Shown: piece by piece, positions 50,191 through 58,599 of the stretch
How positions within the stretch are numbered: position 1 is the stretch's first letter
How the letters are laid out: the number at the start of each line of letters is the position of its first letter
Source of the DNA: Amycolatopsis sp. MtRt-6
GTDB taxonomy: Bacteria; Actinomycetota; Actinomycetes; Mycobacteriales; Pseudonocardiaceae
DNA: 64,000 bases
Direction: 5' to 3'
Assembly (NCBI RefSeq): GCF_017308975.1
Contig: NZ_JADWPD010000015.1
Coordinates: forward strand, 159,486 to 223,485
The notes under the pieces: model-generated
What the model was told of the DNA's origin: nothing
The model's input: the letters and a program-made list of their open reading frames with translations, nothing else
Databases searched by the model: none
Program-made: the position numbers and the translations under genes

Positions 50191-51351
50191 ATGAACGCGC
50201 GACAGGCACCGGTGTTCCCCCAATGGCCGCACTACGACGAGGCCGAGCGGGAAGGCCTGATCCGGGCGCTGGAGCAGGGCCTGTGGTGGCGGATGGGCGG
50301 CGACGAGGTCAATTCCTTCGAGCGCGAGTTCGCCGAGCACCACGGTGCCGAGCACGCGCTCGCGGTCACCAACGGCACGCACGCGCTGGAGCTCGCCCTG
50401 CAGTGCATGGACGTCGGGCCGGGCACCGAGGTCATCGTGCCGGCCTTCACCTTCATCTCGTCTTCCCAGGCGGCGCAGCGGCTCGGCGCGGTCGCGGTCC
50501 CGGTCGACGTCGACCCGGAGACCTACTGCATCGACGTGGCGGCCGCCGCGGACGCGATCACCCCGCGCACCAAGGTGATCATGCCGGTGCACATGGCCGG
50601 GCTGATGGCGGACATGGACGCGCTCGCCAAGCTGTCCGCCGACACCGGCGTGCAGATCCTCCAGGACGCCGCGCACGCGCACGGCGCCCGCTGGCAGGGC
50701 AAGCGCGTCGGCGAGCTGGGCACGGTCGCGACGTTCAGCTTCCAGAACGGCAAGCTGATGACCGCGGGCGAAGGCGGCGCCGTGCTCTTCCCGGAGCAGG
50801 AGATGCACGAGCGCGCGTTCCTGCGCCACAGCTGCGGCCGGCCGAAGAACGACACCCGGTACCTGCACCTGATCGCCGGCTCCAACATGCGGCTCAACGA
50901 GTTCTCGGCGTCCGTGCTGCGTGCCCAGCTCAGCCGCCTCGACGCCCAGATCGCCCTCCGCGACGAGCGCTGGGCCCTGCTGTCCCGGCTGCTCGCCGGG
51001 ATCGACGGCGTCGTCCCGCAGGGCGACGACCCGCGCGCCGACCGGAACTCGCACTACATGGCCATGTTCCGCGTGCCGGGGATCACCGAGGAGCGGCGCA
51101 ACGCGCTGGTCGGGAAGCTCGTCGCCGCCGGCCTGCCCGCGTTCGCCGGGTTCCGCGCGATCTACCGCACCGAAGCGTTCTGGGAGATCGGCGCGCCGGA
51201 GGAAAGCCTCGAAGCGGTCGCGAAGCGGTGCCCGAACACCGAAGCCATCAGCCAGGACTGCGTGTGGCTGCACCACCGCACCCTGCTGGCCGGGGAGGCC
51301 GAGATGCACGCGACCGCCGAGATCATCGCCGACGCGGTGGCGTCTGCATGA
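50191..51351 (+). CDS. rifK: AHBA synthase RifK (PLP-dependent)
   Basis: The protein has 386 residues of the DegT/DnrJ/EryC1 aminotransferase family. It aromatises 5-deoxy-5-amino-3-dehydroshikimate to AHBA, and is also implicated with RifL in making UDP-kanosamine. ATG 50191 (site GGAG 50183-50186) gives MNARQAPVFPQW, like known RifK; ATG 50173 would add six residues. The PLP Lys is Lys188 in SFQNGKLMTAGEGG (50752-50754), the same number as in RifK. GTEVIVPAFTFISSSQAA and QDAAHAHGARW are further hallmarks. The stop overlaps the rifL ATG. Confidence 0.97.
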   Translation: MNARQAPVFPQWPHYDEAEREGLIRALEQGLWWRMGGDEVNSFEREFAEHHGAEHALAVTNGTHALELALQCMDVGPGTEVIVPAFTFISSSQAAQRLGAVAVPVDVDPETYCIDVAAAADAITPRTKVIMPVHMAGLMADMDALAKLSADTGVQILQDAAHAHGARWQGKRVGELGTVATFSFQNGKLMTAGEGGAVLFPEQEMHERAFLRHSCGRPKNDTRYLHLIAGSNMRLNEFSASVLRAQLSRLDAQIALRDERWALLSRLLAGIDGVVPQGDDPRADRNSHYMAMFRVPGITEERRNALVGKLVAAGLPAFAGFRAIYRTEAFWEIGAPEESLEAVAKRCPNTEAISQDCVWLHHRTLLAGEAEMHATAEIIADAVASA

Positions 51352-52421
51352 CTGTCAAGGTCGCCGTGGTCGGTCTCGGCTGGGCCGGCCGGGAACTGTG
51401 GCTGCCGCTGCTGCGGGAGCACGCGGACTTCGAGGTGGTCGCCGCCGTCGACGCCGACCCGGCGTCGCGCGCGGCCTTCACCAAGACGGCGGGCATCGCG
51501 GTGCACGCGGGCGTGGAAGCGCTCTCCGCGCGGGAGGTCGGCCTGGCGGTCGTCGCCGTCCCGAACCACCTGCACGCCGAGGTGGCCGGCTCGCTGATGG
51601 CCACCGGGATCCCCGTCTTCCTGGAGAAACCGGTGTGCCTGACCTCTTCCGAGGTCGACGTCCTGGCGGCCGCCGAACGCAGCGGCGGGATGCTGCTGGC
51701 CGGCAGCGCCGCCCGGTACCGCGCCGACGTCGCGGCGCTGGCGCGGGTCGTGCCCGGCCTCGGCGACATCCGGCACGTCGACCTGGCGTGGGTCCGGTCG
51801 CGCGGCGTGCCGCGCGCGGGCTGGTTCACCCAGCGCGACAAGGCGGGCGGCGGGGTGCTGTTCGACCTCGGCTGGCACCTGCTCGACACGCTCGCGTACC
51901 TGCTCGGCCCCGGCCGGTTCACGCAGGTGACGGGGTCGACTTCGGACGACTTCGTCAACGTCGGCGCGTGGAGCGCGGCCTGGCGCAAGGACTCTTCCGG
52001 TGCCGACGCCGCCGACGTCGAGGACACCGCCCGCGGGTTCCTCGTCCGCGACGACGGCGTCTCCGTTTCCCTGCGGGCCAGCTGGGCCTCGCACGAGGCA
52101 CGGGACGTCACGCTGATCCGCGTCGAAGGCAGTGCCGGCGTCGCGGAGCTGCGGTGCACGTTCGGCTTCAGCCCCAACCGGCAGCCCGCCCCCGAGCTGA
52201 CGCTGACCAGCGAGGGGACCACCACCCCCCTCGCCCTGCCCGCCGAGCCGATCGGCGCCGAGTACCGGCGCCAGCTGGACGGGCTCGCCGCGCGGCTGGC
52301 CGACCCCGGCAACCGCGGCGTCGCCGTCGCCGAGGCCCGGCCGATCGTCCGGATGATCGAGAACTTCTACGCCTCGGCCCGCTCGGTGCGCGACCCGCGC
52401 CCGGTCCCGGCGTACCAGTAG
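51348..52421 (+). CDS. rifL: Oxidoreductase RifL (Gfo/Idh/MocA family)
   Basis: The protein has 357 residues. RifL is thought to oxidise UDP-glucose at C3 so that RifK can transaminate it to UDP-kanosamine, the nitrogen source for AHBA. ATG 51348 overlaps the rifK stop. The N-terminus has a Rossmann motif VGLGWAGRELWL. The family EKP motif appears as LEKPVCLT near residue 93. A catalytic-type segment FDLGWHLLDTLAYLLG lies in the C-terminal domain. Its pairing with rifK and position before rifM and rifN match the rif cluster. Confidence 0.94.
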   Translation: MTVKVAVVGLGWAGRELWLPLLREHADFEVVAAVDADPASRAAFTKTAGIAVHAGVEALSAREVGLAVVAVPNHLHAEVAGSLMATGIPVFLEKPVCLTSSEVDVLAAAERSGGMLLAGSAARYRADVAALARVVPGLGDIRHVDLAWVRSRGVPRAGWFTQRDKAGGGVLFDLGWHLLDTLAYLLGPGRFTQVTGSTSDDFVNVGAWSAAWRKDSSGADAADVEDTARGFLVRDDGVSVSLRASWASHEARDVTLIRVEGSAGVAELRCTFGFSPNRQPAPELTLTSEGTTTPLALPAEPIGAEYRRQLDGLAARLADPGNRGVAVAEARPIVRMIENFYASARSVRDPRPVPAYQ

Positions 52422-52433
52422 AGAGGGTGCTCC

Positions 52434-53132
52434 ATGGCTTTCCCGATCGTCGACCGGCCCGCCACCGAGGCCGATCCCTCGGTGTCCGCCCGGCACGCGG
52501 TCATCTTCGACCTCGACGGGGTCGTCGTCGACAGCTTCGCGGTGATGAGTGAAGCCTTCGCCATCGCGTATGCCGAAGTCGTCGGCGACGGCCCGGCGCC
52601 GTTCGAGGAGTACCGGCGCCACCTCGGCCGGTACTTCCCCGACATCATGCGGATCATGGACCTGCCGCTGGCGATGGAGGAACCGTTCGTCCGCGAGAGC
52701 TACCGCCTCGCCGACCAGGTGACGGTTTTCGACGGTGTCGTCGAACTGCTGCTGACCCTCCGGGCGCGCGGGCTGAAACTGGCCATCGCGACCGGCAAGA
52801 GCGGTCCGCGGGCACGTTCGCTGCTCGACCGGCTCGGCCTGCTGCCGTTCTTCGCGCACGTGATCGGCTCGGACGAGGTCGCCCGGCCGAAGCCGGCCCC
52901 CGACATGGTGCTCAAGGCACTGGACCTGCTGGACGTGCCTGCCGAGCGGGCCATCATGGTCGGCGACGCGCCGACCGACCTGGCCAGCGCCCGGGACGCG
53001 GGGGTCGCTTCGGCCGCCGCGCTGTGGGCGCCCCCGGACGACGTCGGCGAGCTGCTCGCGGCCGGCCCCGACGTGGTGCTGGAGCGGCCGGCCGACCTCC
53101 TCGCCCTCTGCCCGGCGCTGTCGCTCCGCTGA
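52434..53132 (+). CDS. rifM: HAD-family phosphatase RifM
   Basis: The protein has 232 residues of the haloacid dehalogenase superfamily, phosphoglycolate-phosphatase-like. In AHBA synthesis RifM is a phosphatase acting on a sugar intermediate in the UDP-kanosamine to kanosamine steps. Motif I is FDLDGVVVDS with Asp26 and Asp28. Motif II is the Thr in ATGKSG. Motifs III and IV are RPKPAPDMV and VGDAPTDL. ATG 52434 has GAGAGGGTG just upstream. The gap to rifL is 12 bp. Confidence 0.93.
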   Translation: MAFPIVDRPATEADPSVSARHAVIFDLDGVVVDSFAVMSEAFAIAYAEVVGDGPAPFEEYRRHLGRYFPDIMRIMDLPLAMEEPFVRESYRLADQVTVFDGVVELLLTLRARGLKLAIATGKSGPRARSLLDRLGLLPFFAHVIGSDEVARPKPAPDMVLKALDLLDVPAERAIMVGDAPTDLASARDAGVASAAALWAPPDDVGELLAAGPDVVLERPADLLALCPALSLR

Positions 53133-53137
53133 GCCCG

Positions 53138-54034
53138 GTGGACCACTACCTCGGGATCGACGTCGGCGGCACGAAGGTCGCCTTCCGCGTCGAGACCGGC
53201 ACCGGGCCGGTCGACGAGACCGCGTTCGGCTGGGGGCCGCGGCACAGCGCCGAGGCGGACCTCGCCCAGCTCGCCGGGCACGTGGCCGAGTTGCGGACGC
53301 GGCTCGGCTCGCCCCTGCGGGCGGTGGGGGTCGCCATGCCCGGCACGGCCGGGCCGGACGGCCGGGTCACCGCGTGGCCCAGCCGTCCCGAATGGACCGG
53401 GCTGGCGCTGGACGTCGCGCTGCGCGACCTGTTTCCCGGGTCGGTCGTCGCCTGGGCGGACGACGGTGACCTCGGCGCGCTCGCCGAGGCCCGCGCCGCG
53501 GGCTGCGACAACCTGCTCTACGTCGGCGTGGGCACCGGCATCGGCGGCGGCCTGGTGCTGCACGGCGAACCCTGCCCCGGGACCGCCCGCGGCTCGTTCG
53601 AGCTCGGCCACGTCGTCGTCGAACTGGACGGGCCGCCCTGCGTGTGCGGCCGGCGCGGCTGCCTGCAGGCCATCGCCTCCGGACCGGCCACTTTGGACCG
53701 TGCGGCCCGGTTGCGGGGCACGGCGGTGACGTTCGACGACCTGCGTCAGGCCTGGGGCGACGGCCGGCCGTGGGCGGTGGACGCGGTCCGCCGGACCGCC
53801 CGTGCCCTGGCCGCCGCGGTGACCGGCGTGCAGGAGCTGGTGCACCCCGACCGCGTGGTGATCGGCGGCGGTTTCGCCGCGGGCCTGCCCGGGTTCGCCG
53901 GCCGGGTTTCCGAGCACCTCGCCGAGTTCGCCCGGCCCGGTCAGCCGCCGTTGCCGGCGGCACCGGCCGCGCTGGGAGGCCTGTCCTCCCTGCGCGGCGC
54001 GGTGTCCCTGGCCCGCCTGGTCGCTACCAGGTGA
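53138..54034 (+). CDS. rifN: Kanosamine kinase RifN (ROK family)
   Basis: The protein has 298 residues. RifN phosphorylates kanosamine at O6, feeding the aminoshikimate pathway. GTG 53138 lies 5 bp after the rifM stop. Seen: LGIDVGGTK phosphate-binding start, VGVGTGIGGGLVLHG, the ROK ELGHVVV segment, and a zinc site CVCGRRGCLQ (the family Glu at the end is Gln here), then VVIGGGFAAG. The last 11 bases overlap the end of the converging P450 gene. This is the last gene of the block matching the rif order. Confidence 0.93.
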   Translation: MDHYLGIDVGGTKVAFRVETGTGPVDETAFGWGPRHSAEADLAQLAGHVAELRTRLGSPLRAVGVAMPGTAGPDGRVTAWPSRPEWTGLALDVALRDLFPGSVVAWADDGDLGALAEARAAGCDNLLYVGVGTGIGGGLVLHGEPCPGTARGSFELGHVVVELDGPPCVCGRRGCLQAIASGPATLDRAARLRGTAVTFDDLRQAWGDGRPWAVDAVRRTARALAAAVTGVQELVHPDRVVIGGGFAAGLPGFAGRVSEHLAEFARPGQPPLPAAPAALGGLSSLRGAVSLARLVATR

Positions 54035-55220
54035 CCGGCAGCTTGACCATGCCCTGCACGGCGTGACCCGGCCGGAAGGGAATCTCCTCGGCCGCGGTCG
54101 CCAGGCGCAGGTCCGGCAGCCGCTCGAAGAGCCGCTGCAGCGCGATCTCCTGGATGATCCGGGCCAGGTTCTGGCCAAGGCACTGGTGAGCGCCGAACCC
54201 GAACGCGATGTGGTTGCGGGTCGGGCGGTGCCAGTCCAGGACGTCCGGGTCCTCGCGGACGTCCTCGTGGCGGTTGAGCACCGACGTCAGGAAGATGATG
54301 CCGTCGTCCTCGCGGATGGTGACCCCGCCGATCTCGATGTCCGCCGTCGCCACCCGGGTGATGCCGTCGGTGATGGACGTGTAGCGCAGCAGCTCTTCGC
54401 CGGCCGCGCCCCACAGCGACGGGTCGGCGCGCAGCTCGGCGAGCCGCTCCGGGTTGTCCAGCAACGTGAAGATGCCGAGGGACAGCATGCTGGCCGTGGT
54501 TTCGAAGCCGGCGCCGAGGATGACGATCGTCAGGTCGACCAGGTCGGCGCGGGACACCTCGCCTTCGGGCGCCTCGACGAGGTCGCCGAACAGGCCCTCG
54601 TTCAGCTTGTGCCGGTTCTCGCCGGCCAGGGCGAGCAGGTACTCCCGGAGCTCCCCCATGGCGATCGCCGGGTTCTCGCCGGAGAGCATCCGGGTCGTCC
54701 GCTGCTCGAAGTGGTCGTGGTCCTCGTACGGCACGCCCAGCAGGTGGCACATCACCATCGACGGCAGCGGCTGCGCGAAGTCGGTGACGAGGTCCGCGGG
54801 CGGCCCCTTCTCGACCATCGTGTCGAGCACCCGCGCGGCGATCTCGTGGATGCGCGGCCGCAGGGCGCTGATCCGCCGGTGCGTGAAGCTCGGGATCAGC
54901 CGCCCGCGCTGCACCTTGTGCACCGGGTCGTCGACACCCACCAGCGGCGGGGTGAGGCGGTTGCGGATGCGCCCGACCACCTCGGTCGTCGCGGGGAAGG
55001 CCGGGTTCCGGCGGTCGGTGGACAGGCGGGGGTCGGCCAGCAGCCGGCGGGCCTCGGTGTGGCCGGTGACGCCCCAGACCACGCGGCCGTCGTACAGCTC
55101 CAGCTGCGAGATCGGGCCGCGCCCGGCCGCCGCCCGGTAGCCGGCCGGCGGCTGGTACGGGCAGGTCCGGTCCTCGGGGAAGGCGGCGATCTCGGTCACG
55201 GGTTCCTCAGTGGCGGTCAT
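54024..55220 (-). CDS. Cytochrome P450
   Basis: The protein has 398 residues, typical for an actinobacterial tailoring P450. The start at 55220 has a GGAGGGG site; a longer start at 55262 is in frame but unsupported. Motifs: I-helix GAGFETTAS, ExxR in EELLRY, heme loop FGFGAHQCLGQ with Cys347. It is soluble and needs external ferredoxin. It converges on rifN with an 11-bp stop overlap. It lies beside a dideoxysugar cassette with an O-methyltransferase, so it could close a methylenedioxy ring on the methylated sugar, as needed for the kanglemycin sugar. Oxidation of the ansa chain or of the C20 branch is an equal alternative. I cannot assign a named rif P450. Confidence 0.92.
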   Translation of the reverse strand: MTATEEPVTEIAAFPEDRTCPYQPPAGYRAAAGRGPISQLELYDGRVVWGVTGHTEARRLLADPRLSTDRRNPAFPATTEVVGRIRNRLTPPLVGVDDPVHKVQRGRLIPSFTHRRISALRPRIHEIAARVLDTMVEKGPPADLVTDFAQPLPSMVMCHLLGVPYEDHDHFEQRTTRMLSGENPAIAMGELREYLLALAGENRHKLNEGLFGDLVEAPEGEVSRADLVDLTIVILGAGFETTASMLSLGIFTLLDNPERLAELRADPSLWGAAGEELLRYTSITDGITRVATADIEIGGVTIREDDGIIFLTSVLNRHEDVREDPDVLDWHRPTRNHIAFGFGAHQCLGQNLARIIQEIALQRLFERLPDLRLATAAEEIPFRPGHAVQGMVKLPVTW

Positions 55221-55368
55221 GGGCCGTCCCCTCCGGGCGGAAAATGCCTGGCGCGTCGTCATTTCGCGCCCACGTTAGGGAAGGGACCGGCCGCGGAGCA
55301 TCCTGCAAGCTGGTAGGCGTGGGCGCTATCAGATCGAGGGATGTCCGCGCGATCACGTCTGGCCTAGC
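55221..55368. promoter_or_regulatory. Divergent intergenic region between P450 and S41 peptidase genes
   Basis: These 148 bp separate two genes pointing away from each other, so both promoters should lie here. On the + strand CTGCAA (55303-55308) and TATCAG (55327-55332) are 18 bp apart, a weak -35/-10 pair. An 8-codon reading frame (ATG 55341 to TAG 55365-55367) ends one base before the peptidase GTG and could act as a leader. I see no clear operator. Confidence 0.4.
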
Positions 55369-58300
55369 GTGCCGAAGGTGACTGCTGACACTTATCTGAG
55401 GCACCCCCACGTTGCCGGTGACGTGCTGACCTTCGTGGCTGAGGATCGGGTGTGGCTGGCGTCGGTCGCGGAGGCCCTCGCGGGCACCGCGACGGCGCGG
55501 TGCGTGGTCGAGGACGCCGGTCCGGGCGGCGCGCGCGTGTCGCTGCCGCGGCTGAACCCTTCGGCGACGCGGCTCGCGTGGACGTCGGTGACGGGTGGCA
55601 ACACGGTGGCGTTGCGCGGCGGCTCGCGCGAGGTCTGGTACACCGACCTCGACGGCGGCCGGCCACAGCAGTTGACGCACTGGGCCGACCGGAACACCGC
55701 GACCTGCGGCTGGCTTTCCGACACGGAGGTGCTGGCCCGGTCCGGCTACGGCCGCGCGGCCGACCGCCGGGCCTGGATGTTCGCCGTCCCCGTCGCGGGG
55801 CCGCCGCGCGAGGTGCCCTGCGGGCCCGCCGCGGAACTCGCGGTGCGCGCCGACGGCGCCCAGCTGGTCGGCACGATGACGGTGTTCGAACCCGTCTACT
55901 GGAAGCGCTACCGGGGCGGCTGCGCCGGCAAGATCTGGTATTCGCCGGACGGCAAGACCTTCGAGCCGGTGCTGCGGTCCCTCGGCGGCAACCTGACCAA
56001 CCCGGTCTGGGCCGGTTCGCGGATGGCGTTCCTCTCCGACCACGAAGGCGTCGGCGCGCTCTACTCCGCGGAAATCGACGGTTCGGACCTGCGCCGGCAC
56101 GGCGACCTCGGCGAGTTCTACGCGCGCAACGCGACTTCGGACGGCAGTCACGTCGTCTACGAGCAGTCCGGCCGCCTCTTCCTGCTGGCGCCGGGGGAAG
56201 CGGAGCCGGTCGAGCTGCGGATCCGGCTGGCGGACGCGGGCCGCGGCCGGCTTCCGCGCACCTGGTCCGGGGCCACGGCGACGGGCGGCTTCGCGCTCGA
56301 CCCGGCGGGCCGGCACCTGGTCGCCGAGGTGCGCGGCACGCTGCACCTGCTGCCCGCCGAAGGCGGCGAGCCCCGGCCGGTCTTCGCCGTGCCGGGCGCG
56401 CGGGCGCGGCTGCCCGTCGTCACCGAGGACGCCGCGACCGTCGTGTGCGTCAGCGACCAGGGCGGCGAGGAGGGCATCGACGTCCTCGCGCAGGACGGCT
56501 CCCCGGCCCGCCGGCTGGCGCACGGTGAGCTGGGCCGGGCCCGGGAACTCGTCGTCGCGCCCGACGGGCGGACCGCCGCGGTCGCCACGGACGTCCGGCT
56601 GCTGACCGTGGACCTGGCCTCCGGCGCGCTGACCGAGCTGGTCCGCACCGACCATGACCACGGCCCCTGCTCCGGCCTCGCTTTCTCGCCCGGTTCCGAC
56701 CTGCTGGCCTGGGCGCAGCCGACGGTGTCCCGGGGCGGTGGCCGCAGCCGGATCCGGCTCGCCCGGCTCGCGGACGGCCACGTCGCCGACGTCACCCGCG
56801 GCCGGTTCCAGGACGGCTCCCCGGCCTTCACTTCGGACGGCCGGTACCTCGCCTTCCTCTCGGGCAGCACGCTCGACCCGACCGGCCCGAACCTCAACGG
56901 CCAGCTGCAGCAGTCCGGGTTCGTCCCGGGCGTGCGGCCGCACCTGGTGCCGCTCGACGGCCGGGCGCCGTCGCCCTTCGACGCGAGTTACGGCGGCTGG
57001 CTGGAGGGGGACACGCCTTCGGAGAGCACAGTCGACCTCGAAGGCCTGCCCGAGCGGGTCGTGCCGTTCCCGGTCGAGGCGGGCACCTACGAGTCCCTGG
57101 TGGCGATCGAAGGGGGCGTGGCCTGGCTGGACCGGCCGTCCCACGGCGTGCTCGGGGAAGCGACCCGGCACGCGCCCGGACCGCCGCCGATGCCGCGGCT
57201 GGTGGGCTACCGGCTCGCGGACGCGAGCCGGCCGACGCTGCTCGACAAGGCGGTGGGCCCCTACGCGGTCGCCGCGAACGGCGGCCGGCTGGCGTACCGC
57301 GCCGGCGGTGCCGTGCACGTCAGGCCCCTCGGCGACGACGGGGCCGAGCTGGCCGTCGACCTCGGCGCGATCACGGTCGAGACCGACCCGGTCGCCGAGT
57401 GGGGCCAGATGTTCGACGAGTCCTGGCGGCTGGTGCGGGACCGCTACTGGCGCGCCGACGTCGACGGCGTTGACTGGCCGTCGATCGGCGCCCGCTACCG
57501 GCGGGTGCTGGACCGGGTCGGCTGCAGCCACGACCTGTTCGACGTGATCATGGAGATGCACGGCGAGCTGAGCGTCTCGCACGTCGGCGTGTTCTTCATC
57601 GGCGGTCAGGGCCGGCCCGCGCCGCCGCCCGGGTACCTCGGCGCCGACCTGGCCCCGACGGCCGGGGACGGCTGGCGGATCGAGCGGCTGCTGACCGGCG
57701 ACATCTCCTCGAGCATGCACCGCACCCCGCTGACCGGACCCGGCGTGACGGCCCGGCCCGGGGACGTCATCACCGCGGTGGACGGCGAGCCCGTCGACCC
57801 GGCGTACGGGCCGATGCCGCGGCTCGCCGGGAAGGCCGGCCGCCCGGTCAAGCTGACCCTGCGCCGCGACGACACCGAGTTCCGCCTCACCGTCGTGCCG
57901 ACGCCGCACGAATCCCGGCTGCGCCACCACGACCTGACCGTGCGCCGCCGCGCGCGGGTGGCCGAGCGGACCGGCGGGCGCGCCGGCTACCTGCGGATCA
58001 TCGACATGGTGGCCGCGGGGTGGGCCGACCTCAACCGCGACCTGGGCGAGGAGCTCGAGCGGACCGGGCTGATCCTCGACCTGCGGGGCAACCACGGCGG
58101 CGACCTCCACCCGCTGCTGGACCTGCTGACCCGGCGGGTCACCGGCTGGCACCAGCCCCGGTTCGCCCAGCCCTACACCTGGCCGTACGACACCGTCCGC
58201 GGCCCGGTCGTGGTGGTCGTCGACGAGTTCACCACCTGCGGCCCGGAAAACCTCGTCGTGTCGCTGCAGCTGCTGGGCGCGGCGACGCTCGTCGGCACCC

Positions 58301-58599
58301 GCACGCACGGCTCGATGACCGGCTCGATCCCGCCCGACCAGGCCCTCCTGGACGGTTCGCGGGTCTCCCAGCCGACGGTGTCGAAGTGGTGGGACGGGCC
58401 CGGCTGGCTGGACGGCCACGGCGTCACGCCCGACGTCGAGGTGGAGATCACCCCGCAGGACTGGGTCGCCGACCGCGATCCGCAGCTGGACACCGCGATC
58501 GACCTCGTCCTCGCGTCCCTGGACCGCGACGGCCACCCGGTGCCGCCGGCCGCCGGCCCGCCCACCCGCGGCCGGCTGCCGCGGCGCGAGGAGCGCTGA
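55369..58599 (+). CDS. Tricorn-like S41 peptidase homologue with Cys at the nucleophile position
   Basis: The protein has 1076 residues with no signal peptide, so it is probably cytoplasmic. Approximate layout: two TolB/tricorn-type beta-propellers (residues 1-290 and 300-640, with blades such as YSPDGKTFEPV and FTSDGRYLAFLSG), a helical part, a PDZ-like domain (about 770-850, GDVITAVDGEPVDPAYG), and a C-terminal S41 core with LILDLRGNHGGDLHP. His738 in SVSHVG fits the catalytic His. Where tricorn has Ser-Asp-Gly after NEY, this protein reads DEFTTCGPE, placing Cys957 at the nucleophile. Such peptidases trim peptides; why one sits in a polyketide cluster is unknown. The start has no good ribosome site, so it may be leaderless. 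The stop overlaps the next gene by one base. Confidence 0.85.
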   Translation: MPKVTADTYLRHPHVAGDVLTFVAEDRVWLASVAEALAGTATARCVVEDAGPGGARVSLPRLNPSATRLAWTSVTGGNTVALRGGSREVWYTDLDGGRPQQLTHWADRNTATCGWLSDTEVLARSGYGRAADRRAWMFAVPVAGPPREVPCGPAAELAVRADGAQLVGTMTVFEPVYWKRYRGGCAGKIWYSPDGKTFEPVLRSLGGNLTNPVWAGSRMAFLSDHEGVGALYSAEIDGSDLRRHGDLGEFYARNATSDGSHVVYEQSGRLFLLAPGEAEPVELRIRLADAGRGRLPRTWSGATATGGFALDPAGRHLVAEVRGTLHLLPAEGGEPRPVFAVPGARARLPVVTEDAATVVCVSDQGGEEGIDVLAQDGSPARRLAHGELGRARELVVAPDGRTAAVATDVRLLTVDLASGALTELVRTDHDHGPCSGLAFSPGSDLLAWAQPTVSRGGGRSRIRLARLADGHVADVTRGRFQDGSPAFTSDGRYLAFLSGSTLDPTGPNLNGQLQQSGFVPGVRPHLVPLDGRAPSPFDASYGGWLEGDTPSESTVDLEGLPERVVPFPVEAGTYESLVAIEGGVAWLDRPSHGVLGEATRHAPGPPPMPRLVGYRLADASRPTLLDKAVGPYAVAANGGRLAYRAGGAVHVRPLGDDGAELAVDLGAITVETDPVAEWGQMFDESWRLVRDRYWRADVDGVDWPSIGARYRRVLDRVGCSHDLFDVIMEMHGELSVSHVGVFFIGGQGRPAPPPGYLGADLAPTAGDGWRIERLLTGDISSSMHRTPLTGPGVTARPGDVITAVDGEPVDPAYGPMPRLAGKAGRPVKLTLRRDDTEFRLTVVPTPHESRLRHHDLTVRRRARVAERTGGRAGYLRIIDMVAAGWADLNRDLGEELERTGLILDLRGNHGGDLHPLLDLLTRRVTGWHQPRFAQPYTWPYDTVRGPVVVVVDEFTTCGPENLVVSLQLLGAATLVGTRTHGSMTGSIPPDQALLDGSRVSQPTVSKWWDGPGWLDGHGVTPDVEVEITPQDWVADRDPQLDTAIDLVLASLDRDGHPVPPAAGPPTRGRLPRREER

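Noticed and set aside
55221..55262. Longer P450 start at 55262
   Set aside because: It would add 14 Arg-rich residues across a strong ribosome site that fits the start at 55220.
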